Assembly (NCBI GenBank): GCA_035645695.1
Contig: DASQMC010000077.1
Coordinates: 9,387 to 73,386, forward strand
Source of the DNA: JAIVJZ01 sp035645695
GTDB lineage: Bacteria; Acidobacteriota; Blastocatellia; Pyrinomonadales; Pyrinomonadaceae
DNA length: 64,000 nt
Direction of reading: 5' to 3'
Both the position numbers and the translations under genes were made by a program. Shown here in pieces: positions 27,024-35,256 of the stretch. The notes below the pieces were generated by a model. The model was given only the letters and a program-made list of their open reading frames with translations, did not search any database and was not told the origin of the DNA. Within the stretch, counting starts at the first letter, position 1, and every line of letters starts with the position of its first letter.

Positions 27024-27160
27024 AGTGAGCAGTAAGCAGTGAGCAGTGAGCAGTCAAAAACATAAGACTGATAAGCACCGCTCACTGCTCACTGCTCACT
27101 GCTCACTGCTCACTGCTCACTGCTTACTGCTTACTGCTCACTGCTTACTGCTTACTGCTT
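27024..27160. repeat. Heptamer palindromic repeat running up to a start codon
   Basis: The left arm (27024-27054) has four AGTGAGC/AGTAAGC heptamers. The right arm (27080-27156) has eleven GCTCACT/GCTTACT heptamers in exact 7-base register and ends in GCTT directly before ATG 27161. It therefore occupies the place where a ribosome site should be. The unequal arm lengths suggest copy-number change by slippage. Confidence 0.9.
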
Positions 27161-28777
27161 ATGACTAACGAACCGGTTCTCCGCATGGAGGGCATCACGA
27201 AAATCTTTTCGGGCGTGACCGCTTTGGCGAACGTGTCGCTTGAGTTGGGGCGCGGCGAGGTGCATGCGCTCGTGGGCGAGAACGGAGCGGGGAAGTCCAC
27301 GCTCATCAAGATCATGACCGGCGCATACACGCGCGACGGCGGGGAGATGTTTCTCGAAGGCCGCGCGGTGGATTTTCGCACGCCCGAAGATGCGCAAGCG
27401 GCGGGCGTCGTGGCCGTCTATCAGGAAGTCAACCTGCTCACCTTTCGCACGGTCGCCGAGAACATCTATCTGGGGCGCGAGCCGCGCCGCTTCGGCCTCA
27501 TCGACTGGAAGCGGATGAACGCGGAGGCCGACGCGCTCTTGAAACGCCTCGGCCTCGACATAGACCCGCGCGCGCCGCTCGGCAGTCTTAATATCGCGCT
27601 CAGGCAGATGGTGGCGATTGCTCGCGGCGTCTCGTTCGATGCGAAGGTCGTCGTGCTCGACGAGCCGACGAGTTCTTTGACGGAACACGAGGTGCAAATT
27701 CTCTACGACGTGATCCGGCGACTCAAAGCCGAAGGCACGGCGGTCGTCTACATCAGCCATCGCTTCGACGAGTTGTACACCGTGTGCAACCGCGTGACGA
27801 TCCTGCGCGACGGGCGCTTCGTCGCCACGCGCCCGCTGGCGGGGTTAGAAAAAATCGACCTCGTCTGCCTCATGCTCGGCAAGCAGCGCGAGGAGCTGCG
27901 ACAGGGCACGACCGCTTTCAGAGGCACGGGCACGGGCGATGCGGCGGAGACGCCGCTTCTGAGCGCGGAGAATTTGAAGCGCGGGCGGAAACTCAACGAC
28001 GTGACGGTGGAGGTGGCGCGCGGCGAGATCGTCGGCATGGCCGGTTTGCTCGGTTCGGGACGGACGGAGACGGCGCGCGCCATCTTCGGCGCGGACAGCG
28101 TAGAAGGGGGCGAGGTGCGTCTGGAAGGAAAGACGATCCGGCGCGGCTCCGTCAACGAGTCGATAGATTCCGGCATCGCGTTTCTCACGGAAGACCGCAA
28201 GGCCGAAGGCATCATCCCGGAACTCTCTGTGCGCGAAAACCTGACGCTCGCCGCGCTGCCCGCGCTCTCGACGCTCGGCGTCGTTTCGCGCGCGCGCCAA
28301 ACCGAGATCGTGGACAAGTTCATGAAGCGGCTCGGCATCAAGGCCGCCAATGCCGATCAGAAAATCCGCGAATTGTCCGGCGGCAACCAGCAGAAGGTTC
28401 TGCTCGCGCGCTGGCTCTGCAAGAATCCGAAGTTTCTCATTCTCGACGAGCCGACGCGCGGCATAGACATCGGCGCGAAGGGCGAGATTCAGTCGCTGGT
28501 CGGCGAACTCGCGGCGGGCGGCCTCGGCGTCCTGATGATCTCCTCGGAGTTGGAAGAGTTGGTGGAAGGCAGTTCGCGCGTCGTCGTGATGCGCGACGGG
28601 CAGCGCGTGGGCGAACTGCGCGGCGAAGACATCTCGCAGGACAACATCATCCGCGCGATGGCCGAAGGCATGACCGGCGAGGCGACCGCCGCTTCGACCG
28701 CGACCACGCACGCGACGGACACCAGGCCGCGCGCCGCCACACCGCCCGCCGGGGAACCGCCCGCGGAAGGAGCCTAA
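27161..28777 (+). CDS. Sugar ABC transporter ATP-binding protein (two fused ATPase domains)
   Basis: The 538-residue protein has the RbsA/MglA/YtfR layout of two ABC domains. The first has Walker A GENGAGKST near residue 41 and Walker B VVVLDEPTSSL near 165. The second has the degenerate Walker A usual for this family (GLLGSGRTETA near 295) and an intact signature SGGNQQK near 406 with LILDEPTRGIDIG. It powers monosaccharide import with the permeases at 28785 and 31540. No ribosome site is visible because tandem heptamers run up to the ATG. The C-terminal 25 residues are an Ala/Thr/Pro tail. The permease gene follows after 7 bases. Confidence 0.93.
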   Translation: MTNEPVLRMEGITKIFSGVTALANVSLELGRGEVHALVGENGAGKSTLIKIMTGAYTRDGGEMFLEGRAVDFRTPEDAQAAGVVAVYQEVNLLTFRTVAENIYLGREPRRFGLIDWKRMNAEADALLKRLGLDIDPRAPLGSLNIALRQMVAIARGVSFDAKVVVLDEPTSSLTEHEVQILYDVIRRLKAEGTAVVYISHRFDELYTVCNRVTILRDGRFVATRPLAGLEKIDLVCLMLGKQREELRQGTTAFRGTGTGDAAETPLLSAENLKRGRKLNDVTVEVARGEIVGMAGLLGSGRTETARAIFGADSVEGGEVRLEGKTIRRGSVNESIDSGIAFLTEDRKAEGIIPELSVRENLTLAALPALSTLGVVSRARQTEIVDKFMKRLGIKAANADQKIRELSGGNQQKVLLARWLCKNPKFLILDEPTRGIDIGAKGEIQSLVGELAAGGLGVLMISSELEELVEGSSRVVVMRDGQRVGELRGEDISQDNIIRAMAEGMTGEATAASTATTHATDTRPRAATPPAGEPPAEGA

Positions 28778-28784
28778 TTAGAAG

Positions 28785-29762
28785 ATGCAGAACGCCACCC
28801 CCGTCAACAGCGCGGGCGCGAGGGGCGCGCGCCGGACGCTCCTCGCCGATTACGGCCCGACATACGGCGCGCTCGCCGCGCTCATTCTGCTCGTCCTCGC
28901 CAACGCGCTCTTCACGCCGAACTTCGCCGACGTGAACAACTTGCGCAACATCCTTCTGCAAGTCGCGCCCACGGTGCTCGTCGCCGTCGGCATGACGCTC
29001 GTCATCGCGACGGGCGGCATAGACCTCTCCGTCGGCTCGGTGATGGCGATTGCCGCCGCGCTCGCCGCGACGAACCTCGAACGCGGCCTCCTGCCCGCCG
29101 TGCTCGTCGGGCTTTTCGCCGCGCTCGCCGTCGGCCTCGTCAACGGCGCGCTCATCTCCGGCTTCCGCATCCAGCCGATCATCGTGACGCTTGCGCTCCT
29201 GATCACCGGGCGCGGCGTGGCGCAGGTCATCAGCCGGGGCGGGCAGATCATTTTGATCGAAGACCGGAACTTCATGTCGCTCGGAAAGGGCTTCGTCGGG
29301 CCTGTGCCGATGTCGGTCGTCGTGATGCTCTTGGTGGTCGCCATAGCGATCTTCGTGATGCGCGCGACGAGTTTTGGCCGCTACGTCGTCGCCGTAGGAG
29401 GGAACGAAGCGGCGGCACGGCTGTCGGGCGTCAAAGTTCACCGGACGAAGATCATGGTCTATGCGCTGAGCGGCCTGCTCGCCGGACTCGCCGGGCTGAT
29501 CGAGGCCGCGAAGGCCGAGGCGAGCGACGCGACGAAGGTCGGCCTCTACATCGAACTCGACGCGATTGCGGCGGTCGTCGTCGGCGGCACGCCCCTGACG
29601 GGCGGGCGCGTCACGGTCGTCGGCACGCTCATCGGCGCGCTCATCATGCAAGTCATCACGACGAGTTTCAACATGCTCGGCATCGGCTTCGCGTGGTCGC
29701 TCGTTTTGAAGGCGGCGATCATCCTCGTCGCCGTCTATATTCAACGCCCCAAAGTGGCCTGA
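28785..29762 (+). CDS. Sugar ABC transporter permease (first)
   Basis: The 325-residue protein has eight to ten membrane segments and the RbsC/YtfT family signatures, for example GMTLVIATGGIDLSVGSVMAI near residue 67 and AIAAVVVGGTPLTGGRVTVVGT near 260. It forms the membrane channel with the paralogue at 31540. The two permeases plus one double ATPase match the galactofuranose-type YtfQRT-YjfF arrangement of E. coli. It follows the ATPase gene after 7 bases and precedes an amidohydrolase gene by 12 bases. Confidence 0.92.
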   Translation: MQNATPVNSAGARGARRTLLADYGPTYGALAALILLVLANALFTPNFADVNNLRNILLQVAPTVLVAVGMTLVIATGGIDLSVGSVMAIAAALAATNLERGLLPAVLVGLFAALAVGLVNGALISGFRIQPIIVTLALLITGRGVAQVISRGGQIILIEDRNFMSLGKGFVGPVPMSVVVMLLVVAIAIFVMRATSFGRYVVAVGGNEAAARLSGVKVHRTKIMVYALSGLLAGLAGLIEAAKAEASDATKVGLYIELDAIAAVVVGGTPLTGGRVTVVGTLIGALIMQVITTSFNMLGIGFAWSLVLKAAIILVAVYIQRPKVA

Positions 29763-29774
29763 CTTTACTTGCGC

Positions 29775-31325
29775 ATGAAAAAACAACCCCGTGCATCCGT
29801 CGCTGTAGTAGTAGTAGTCTTCGCGCTCGTCTTCGCGCTCTCCATCGCGCCCGCCGCTCGCGCGCAAGGCGCGGCGAAGGGGTCGGTCGAGAGTGGCAAG
29901 CGTTACCCGCGTCTGGTCGTCCGCAACGCCACCGTGATTGACGGCAACGGGACGCCCGCCTCGGGGCCGTTCGACATCGTGATCGTAAACGACACGATTG
30001 CGGAAGTGGTTGCGCTCGATCCGGTGACGGTCAAGAGCGGGACGGCGCGGCGTCCGGCGGGCGACGTGGAGATCGATGCGACGGGCAAGTACGTGATGCC
30101 CGGTTTGATCAACGCGCACGGGCACGTGCAGGAGGAACGCGGGGGCGTCGCGCAACCGCTCGACTACGAATTCAAGCTGTGGCTCGCGTGCGGCATCACG
30201 ACGGTGCGCGACGTGGGCAGCAACACGGCGAAGACGCTCGCGCTCAAGCGCGCAAGCGCGGCGGGCGAGGTGGCCGCGCCGCGGTTTTTCGTCTACGCGG
30301 TTTATGCGGCAGGCGGCGCGCCGCGAACGGCCGAGGCCGCGCGCCAGCGCGTGCGGGATTTGAAGGCGCAGGGCGTGGACGGCCTCAAGATGTTCGCGAT
30401 GGATCGCGACCTGATGGCGGCGGCGTGGGACGAGGCGCGCAAACAGGGCTTGCGCATCGCTCATCACGCGGGCGTCGCCGAGACGAACGCGTGGGACGAC
30501 ATCCGTTTCGGCACGACCTCAATCGAACACTGGTACGGCATCCCCGACGCGGCGATTGAGGGCGGCGTGCAGAATTTCCCGTCTTCCTACAATTACAACA
30601 ACGAGGTGGATCGTTTTCGTTACGCGGGTCGGCTGTGGCGCGAGGCGAACTGGGAGCGCTTGATGAAGGTGCTCGACGGGATGGTGGAAGCGCGCGTGGC
30701 GTGGGACACGACGCTCGTCATCTACGAGGCGAGCCGCGACCTGCAACGCGCGCAGACGCAGCCGTGGTTCGCCGAGTACCTGCACCCGACGCTCGAAGAT
30801 TACTTCCGCCCCGACCCCGCGAATCACGGCTCGTATTTCATCGGATGGACTTCGACGGACGAGGCTTACTGGAAAGAGAACTACCGCATCTGGATGTCCG
30901 TCCTGCGCGAGTTCGAGCGGCGCGGCGGCATCATCGGCGTGGGCGAGGACGCAGGGTTCATCTATCAGATGTACGGCTTCGGGCTGATCAGGGAGTTGGA
31001 GTTGCATCAGGAGGCGGGCTTCCACACGCTCAAAGTGATCCAACACGCCACGGGCAATAACGCGCGTATTCTCGGACAGGAGGAACGCCTCGGGCGCGTG
31101 CGCGCGGGCTACGCGGCCGACCTGCTGGTGGTGAACGGCAACCCGCTTGAAAATCTGAAGGTGCTCTACCCGGTGGGCGTGGAGACGATTCGAGACGGCC
31201 GCGCCGTGCGCACGGGCGGCATCGAATGGACGATTAAGGACGGCATCCCGTATCACGCGCCGACGATGTTTGCCGGAGTCAAAGAGATCGTGGCGAAGGC
31301 GCGCGCGGAGCGGCGGAAGAAGTGA
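29775..31325 (+). CDS. Exported amidohydrolase
   Basis: Started at ATG 29775, the product is 516 residues. A signal peptide covers about 1-32 (long Val/Ala core, ending ARAQG). It shows the amidohydrolase metal-site pattern: HGHV (HxH) near residue 116, His-His in IAHHAGV near 234, a further His in SIEHWYG, and Asp in VGEDAGF near 394. The closing AGYAADLLVVNGNPL motif of imidazolonepropionase/prolidase-like members is also present. The substrate is unknown. Its location between the two permease genes is odd for a sugar system and suggests either insertion into the operon or a linked substrate such as an amide-bearing molecule. Its stop is followed by a large palindromic repeat. Confidence 0.85.
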   Translation: MKKQPRASVAVVVVVFALVFALSIAPAARAQGAAKGSVESGKRYPRLVVRNATVIDGNGTPASGPFDIVIVNDTIAEVVALDPVTVKSGTARRPAGDVEIDATGKYVMPGLINAHGHVQEERGGVAQPLDYEFKLWLACGITTVRDVGSNTAKTLALKRASAAGEVAAPRFFVYAVYAAGGAPRTAEAARQRVRDLKAQGVDGLKMFAMDRDLMAAAWDEARKQGLRIAHHAGVAETNAWDDIRFGTTSIEHWYGIPDAAIEGGVQNFPSSYNYNNEVDRFRYAGRLWREANWERLMKVLDGMVEARVAWDTTLVIYEASRDLQRAQTQPWFAEYLHPTLEDYFRPDPANHGSYFIGWTSTDEAYWKENYRIWMSVLREFERRGGIIGVGEDAGFIYQMYGFGLIRELELHQEAGFHTLKVIQHATGNNARILGQEERLGRVRAGYAADLLVVNGNPLENLKVLYPVGVETIRDGRAVRTGGIEWTIKDGIPYHAPTMFAGVKEIVAKARAERRKK

Positions 31326-31373
31326 GAGGAATGATGTCCGGGATGTTGGTTGAATCGAGCGAATGAATGGTTC

Positions 31374-31465
31374 AACGCAGAGGCGCGGAGATCGCGCGCA
31401 GGTCGCGGAGGCTTGACGGCCTCAAAGCCTCCGCGACCTCCGCGCGATCTCCGCGCCTCTGCGTT
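31374..31465. repeat. Long palindromic repeat (41-base arms, CGCAGAGG words)
   Basis: Arms 31374-31414 and 31425-31465 pair over 41 positions with one mismatch around a 10-base loop. The words are GCGGAG/CGCAGAGG types. The element lies between the amidohydrolase and the second permease gene, and has no T-tract. Confidence 0.9.
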
Positions 31466-31539
31466 AAGACGATGACAACCGGCACGCGACTGAAAAACTA
31501 AACTCAACGCATCCGCATTGACGAGAGACGGAGAAACTT

Positions 31540-32535
31540 ATGAGCCAGTCGGCTACAACCATCGACACGGAGGGTTCGGCCGCAGGCCGACTGGCGCGTG
31601 CGCGCTTCGCTACCTTCGTGCAGCGGCAGGGCGCGCTCCTCGCGCTGGTGGGGCTTTTCATCTTCGCGGTGATCCGCTACGAGCGTTTCCTGACGGAAGA
31701 GAATCTGGTGAATGTGCTGCGCCAGAACAGCATGCTGGGAATCATCGCCCTCGGTATGACGTTCGTTATCCTGACGGGCGGCATCGATCTCTCGGTCGGG
31801 TCGCTGATGGCGGTGGCCGGTGTGGCGGCGGCCAGCCTGTCGGGGCGCGGCGTGCTCGTGGCGGTGCTCGGGGCGGTCGCGATAACGACCGTGCTCGGTC
31901 TCATCAACGGTGCGGTGATCGCCAAAGCGCGCATCCAGCCCTTCATCGTGACGCTGGCGATGATGATCGCGGCGCGCGGGCTGGTGCTGGCATATACGGG
32001 CGAGAAGTCGGTTCCCATCGGTAAAACGGCCGAGTGGCTCAGGTGGCTGGGCGACAAAAACGTCAGGCCGCTGCCGCTCGCAATCGTCATTCTGATTGGG
32101 GCATTCGCGCTCGGCTGGCTTGTCCTGAATCACACGCGGTTCGGCCGTCACGTCTACGCGCTCGGCGACAACGACGAGGCCGCGCGCCTGATGGGCTTGA
32201 ACACGTCGCGCGTGACGATAGCCGTCTATGCTCTCAGCGGTGCGCTCGCCGGACTCGCGGGCGTGCTCGATGCGGCGCAGGGCAGCGTGGGGCGACCCGT
32301 CGCCGGGCAGGGCGACGAGTTGAACGCGATTGCGGCGGTGGTCGTCGGCGGCACACTGTTGACGGGCGGTCAGGGCAGCGTCCTGTCAACGCTCGTCGGC
32401 GTGCTCTTGCTCGGCCTCATCTTCAACGTCTTCAATTTCGAGGGCTGGATCAGCCCCTGGTGGCAGGCGGTCTTGCGCGGGTTGTTCCTGCTCGTCGTCG
32501 TCATCGTGCAGAATCGCCTGAGCAGCCGGAAGTGA
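31540..32535 (+). CDS. Sugar ABC transporter permease (second)
   Basis: The 331-residue protein is a paralogue of the permease at 28785, with the same family signatures: GMTFVILTGGIDLSVGSLMAV near residue 71 and AIAAVVVGGTLLTGG near 266. The N-terminal 45 residues are hydrophilic and longer than in the first permease. It resembles YjfF, the second permease of the galactofuranose system. It is separated from the rest of the transporter by the amidohydrolase gene and a palindromic repeat. A second palindromic repeat follows it. Confidence 0.9.
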   Translation: MSQSATTIDTEGSAAGRLARARFATFVQRQGALLALVGLFIFAVIRYERFLTEENLVNVLRQNSMLGIIALGMTFVILTGGIDLSVGSLMAVAGVAAASLSGRGVLVAVLGAVAITTVLGLINGAVIAKARIQPFIVTLAMMIAARGLVLAYTGEKSVPIGKTAEWLRWLGDKNVRPLPLAIVILIGAFALGWLVLNHTRFGRHVYALGDNDEAARLMGLNTSRVTIAVYALSGALAGLAGVLDAAQGSVGRPVAGQGDELNAIAAVVVGGTLLTGGQGSVLSTLVGVLLLGLIFNVFNFEGWISPWWQAVLRGLFLLVVVIVQNRLSSRK

Positions 32536-32551
32536 AAGAAGGGACGACTAA

Positions 32552-32611
32552 GAATTGATTCATTGATATATCGGTTCATTGATTCAATGAAGAAATGAAT
32601 CAATGGATCAA
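32552..32611. repeat. Palindromic short-word repeat (ATTGATTCAT words)
   Basis: AAGAATTGATTCATTGAT at the left is partly complementary to ATCAATGGATCAATTCTT at the right, with a nested palindrome TTCATTGATTCAATGAA inside. The same words reappear at 51425-51495. It closes the sugar transporter unit. Confidence 0.75.
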
Positions 32612-32725
32612 TTCTTCCTCATCCCTCCGCCTTCATCCCTTATCCCTCTCCCCTTTCCCCCGCAGGCCACATCGGTTAAGATTCGAAACGTTCTGCCTGT
32701 TTCACCGAAAGGATAATTGACACAA

Positions 32726-33865
32726 ATGAAAGTCCAATCCCCCGCCCGGTTTCTCCTCTCCCTCGTCGCGCTCATCGTGGTCGCCCTCGCGCCCGCAGCC
32801 GTTCGCGCGCAGGACGCACGAAGCGCGCTCACGAATTTCCCGGAATCCCAAGCCGTCCTGTACATCAATGCGCGCCGCCTGATCAACGAGGCCGCGCCGA
32901 CCGTCGTGCCGCCGGAGGTGCTCAACAAGGCGCTCGCCGATGCCAAGCAGTTCATAGACCTCAACGGGATCGAATACGTGATCGCGGGCGCGCGCCTGAA
33001 AGGCGACATGTCTGCGAAGCAGATGCCGGAGTTTCTGCTGATCATGCGTGGCAACTTCAGCGCGGACGCTTTGTTGTCCGGCGCGCGGATGATGGGGCAG
33101 GACATGTACACGCAGGAGACCGTCGGCACGAGAACCATCAACGTTTTCACTCTCAACAAGCCCGCGCCCGCCGACGACGCCCCGGCCGCCGGACAACAGA
33201 AATCGAAGAAGTTTCCCATCGATCAAATCGCGGCGGTCGCGCTCGACGCCAACACCATCGCCGTCGGCATCCCGGCCTATTTGAGAGACGCGATTGCCGA
33301 GGGCGGCGAACGCCCGCGCCTCAAGCCGGAGTTGGTTGACCTCGCCATGCGCGATGCGAACACGCTCGTGAGCATGGTCGCCGATATCCCGGTGGGCATG
33401 TCGCAGCATCTGCGTGCGATGGGCGCGCCCGCGAACGCCGAGATGCAGCGTATGGTTGACGCGGTGCGGCAGGTGCAGGTGGCGGTGAGCATGCAGCCCT
33501 CGACCTTCGGCGTGCAGTCGATCATCCGCATGGACGACGCGGAAAAAGCGTCGGCTCTGAGCGGTCTGGTCAACATGGGACTCGGCTTCGTCAAAGGCGA
33601 GATCGCGAAGGAGTTGCAGAAGGCGGGCGCCTCGGACAAGGAGGACAAGGCCGCCCTGCTGCGAGTTATAGAGACGCTCACCAACGCCGCGCGCGGCACA
33701 GATGTCGAGTTGGGTCTCACCTTTCAACAGGCCAGCCTGGTGGAAGTGATCAAGCGGCAAATGATGCCCAAAGCCAAAAAACAGGAGACCGCCCTTGCCC
33801 CCGCGCCCGGCGCGAAGAAGGGCGCGGGGGTGAAACGCCGCCCGGCGCGCCCGCGCAGAAGGTAA
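32726..33865 (+). CDS. Exported protein of unknown function
   Basis: Started at ATG 32726, with AAAGGA about 12 bases upstream, the product is 379 residues. A signal peptide covers about 1-29 (ALAPAAVRAQ). The mature part alternates strands and helices with repeated phrases such as SQAVLYINARRL and VSMVADIPVGM. It ends in a strongly basic Lys/Arg/Pro tail (KRRPARPRRR). Its layout resembles exported acidobacterial proteins that carry no named domain. A TTG at 32717 is an alternative start but is too close to the ribosome site. It precedes the dioxygenase-like gene by 11 bases, so the two may be co-transcribed. Confidence 0.7.
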   Translation: MKVQSPARFLLSLVALIVVALAPAAVRAQDARSALTNFPESQAVLYINARRLINEAAPTVVPPEVLNKALADAKQFIDLNGIEYVIAGARLKGDMSAKQMPEFLLIMRGNFSADALLSGARMMGQDMYTQETVGTRTINVFTLNKPAPADDAPAAGQQKSKKFPIDQIAAVALDANTIAVGIPAYLRDAIAEGGERPRLKPELVDLAMRDANTLVSMVADIPVGMSQHLRAMGAPANAEMQRMVDAVRQVQVAVSMQPSTFGVQSIIRMDDAEKASALSGLVNMGLGFVKGEIAKELQKAGASDKEDKAALLRVIETLTNAARGTDVELGLTFQQASLVEVIKRQMMPKAKKQETALAPAPGAKKGAGVKRRPARPRRR

Positions 33866-33876
33866 GACGGAGTTTG

Positions 33877-34698
33877 ATGACCGAGGGGCGAGACATGAGC
33901 GGGGGGAGATATTCCGCGGCCGAGATTGAAAGTTTCGCGGGCGAAGTGTTGCAGGACGGCTTCTGCGTGCTGCCGGAACATTTTCCCGCCGATACGCTCC
34001 GGGCATGGCGCGCGGCCTTCGCCCCGCTGCTCGCCGAGCACATCGAGCGCGAAGGCCACCTGCGCAACCGGGGCGCGGCGCGCTATTACGTGACGCTCCC
34101 GTTCGACGCCCCGTTCGCAGATTCTTCGATCTATGAAGACCCGGACGTGCTCGCCGTCGTCGAACGCCTCGCCGGTGAAGACTTCACCATGGTGCAACTG
34201 GCGACCGACACGCCGCTCTACGGTTCCGAGTATCAGGACGTGCATCGCGACACGCCGCCGCTTTTTCCCGAAACCGGGCGCGAAACGCCGCCCTATCAAA
34301 TCGCCGTCAATTTCCCGCTCGTCGAAGTGACGGCCGAGAACGGCCCCTTCGAGGTGGCGCGCGCGACGCACATGCTGCCGAAACAGGAAGCCCTGCATCT
34401 CATCGAGACGGGCGAGCGAAAACTGGACGCCTTGACGATGCGACTCGGCGACGTGATGGTGCGCGATGTGCGCGGGCTGCATCGCGGCACGCCGAACCGC
34501 ACGCAGGAGCCGCGCCCGATGGTGGTCATCGGCTACAGCCGCCGCTGGTTGTTTCGTCCCGAAGTGACCATCCACATCCCGCGCCACGTGCACCGGACGC
34601 TCTCGGAGCGCGCCCGTCGCATGCTGCGCTTCAACCCGGTGGTCGAATCGCTCGACGATCTGCCGCCGACGGAGATTTACCAGGCCTTCGCCTATTGA
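33877..34698 (+). CDS. Phytanoyl-CoA dioxygenase-family protein (2-oxoglutarate/Fe(II) oxygenase)
   Basis: The 273-residue protein has the double-stranded beta-helix pattern of the PhyH family. Iron ligands are visible: His123 and Asp125 in DVHRDTP and the distal His202 in GLHRGTPN. An Arg in EPRPMVVIGY about 10 residues later would bind 2-oxoglutarate. Such enzymes hydroxylate lipids or small metabolites; the substrate is not evident. ATG 33877 has GACGGAG at moderate distance; ATG 33895 with GAGGGGCG is a real alternative that removes six residues. It follows the exported hypothetical gene closely. Confidence 0.82.
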   Translation: MTEGRDMSGGRYSAAEIESFAGEVLQDGFCVLPEHFPADTLRAWRAAFAPLLAEHIEREGHLRNRGAARYYVTLPFDAPFADSSIYEDPDVLAVVERLAGEDFTMVQLATDTPLYGSEYQDVHRDTPPLFPETGRETPPYQIAVNFPLVEVTAENGPFEVARATHMLPKQEALHLIETGERKLDALTMRLGDVMVRDVRGLHRGTPNRTQEPRPMVVIGYSRRWLFRPEVTIHIPRHVHRTLSERARRMLRFNPVVESLDDLPPTEIYQAFAY

Positions 34699-34739
34699 GA
34701 CGAGAAGAACTTAATTTAGAGAACAGGAATTTTGAGATT

Positions 34740-35078
34740 ATGAACGAACCCGAAGACTTCTTTGAAGAGATTATCGGCGAAGAAGAAGCATATGACGAGA
34801 TGGACGCGCCGGACGACGACGATGACGATATGGACGACGCGGACTCTTTCGAGGTGCGCACCGCCGTCATGCAGAAGAACGACTTGCTGGCGATCCTCAG
34901 TTTGAAGATTTCCGCCGAGGGCGGCCGCATCGTGCGCGTAGACCCGCGCCAGCGCGTGCCCTCCGCGCAAACATACGAAGACGCCGATGCCGCCACGCAT
35001 TGGTTCAACCGCAGTCTCGCCACCAGCCGGCGCAACGGTTGGAACGTCGTCTACGACGGCGAGCCTTCGTTCGGCTGA
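34740..35078 (+). CDS. Small acidic protein of unknown function
   Basis: The product is 112 residues starting at ATG 34740. Residues 1-36 are extremely acidic, with runs of Glu and then Asp (DDDDDDMDDAD). The second half (about 37-112) looks folded: TAVMQKNDLLAILSLK and WFNRSLATSRRNGWNVVYDG. An acidic head can act as a nucleic-acid mimic or a chaperone-type tail, but nothing here identifies a role. The ribosome site is weak (AGGAATTT). A good terminator follows at 35103-35135. I do not recognise the family. Confidence 0.65.
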   Translation: MNEPEDFFEEIIGEEEAYDEMDAPDDDDDDMDDADSFEVRTAVMQKNDLLAILSLKISAEGGRIVRVDPRQRVPSAQTYEDADAATHWFNRSLATSRRNGWNVVYDGEPSFG

Positions 35079-35102
35079 GAAATATTGCAACCAAAAACCG
35101 CG

Positions 35103-35135
35103 CGCGCTTGTCTAACCGGCAAGCGCGTTTTTTTT
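35103..35135 (+). terminator. Rho-independent terminator
   Basis: CGCGCTTG at 35103-35110 pairs with CAAGCGCG at 35120-35127 and is followed by eight T residues. It closes the 32.7-35.1 kb group. Confidence 0.92.
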
Positions 35136-35256
35136 GTCTGAAACAAAGTCGCACGCCCGGCGTTTATAAAGAGTAGGCCGGGCGCTGGAAGGTCTCACAA
35201 ACGAGTACGCCCGGCAATTCCTTTAGAAGCTGGAAGCCCTGCGGAGGCCATCACGG

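Noticed and set aside
27024..27160. CRISPR array
   Set aside because: The units are only 7 bases in tandem without spacers and form a palindrome; no cas genes are present.
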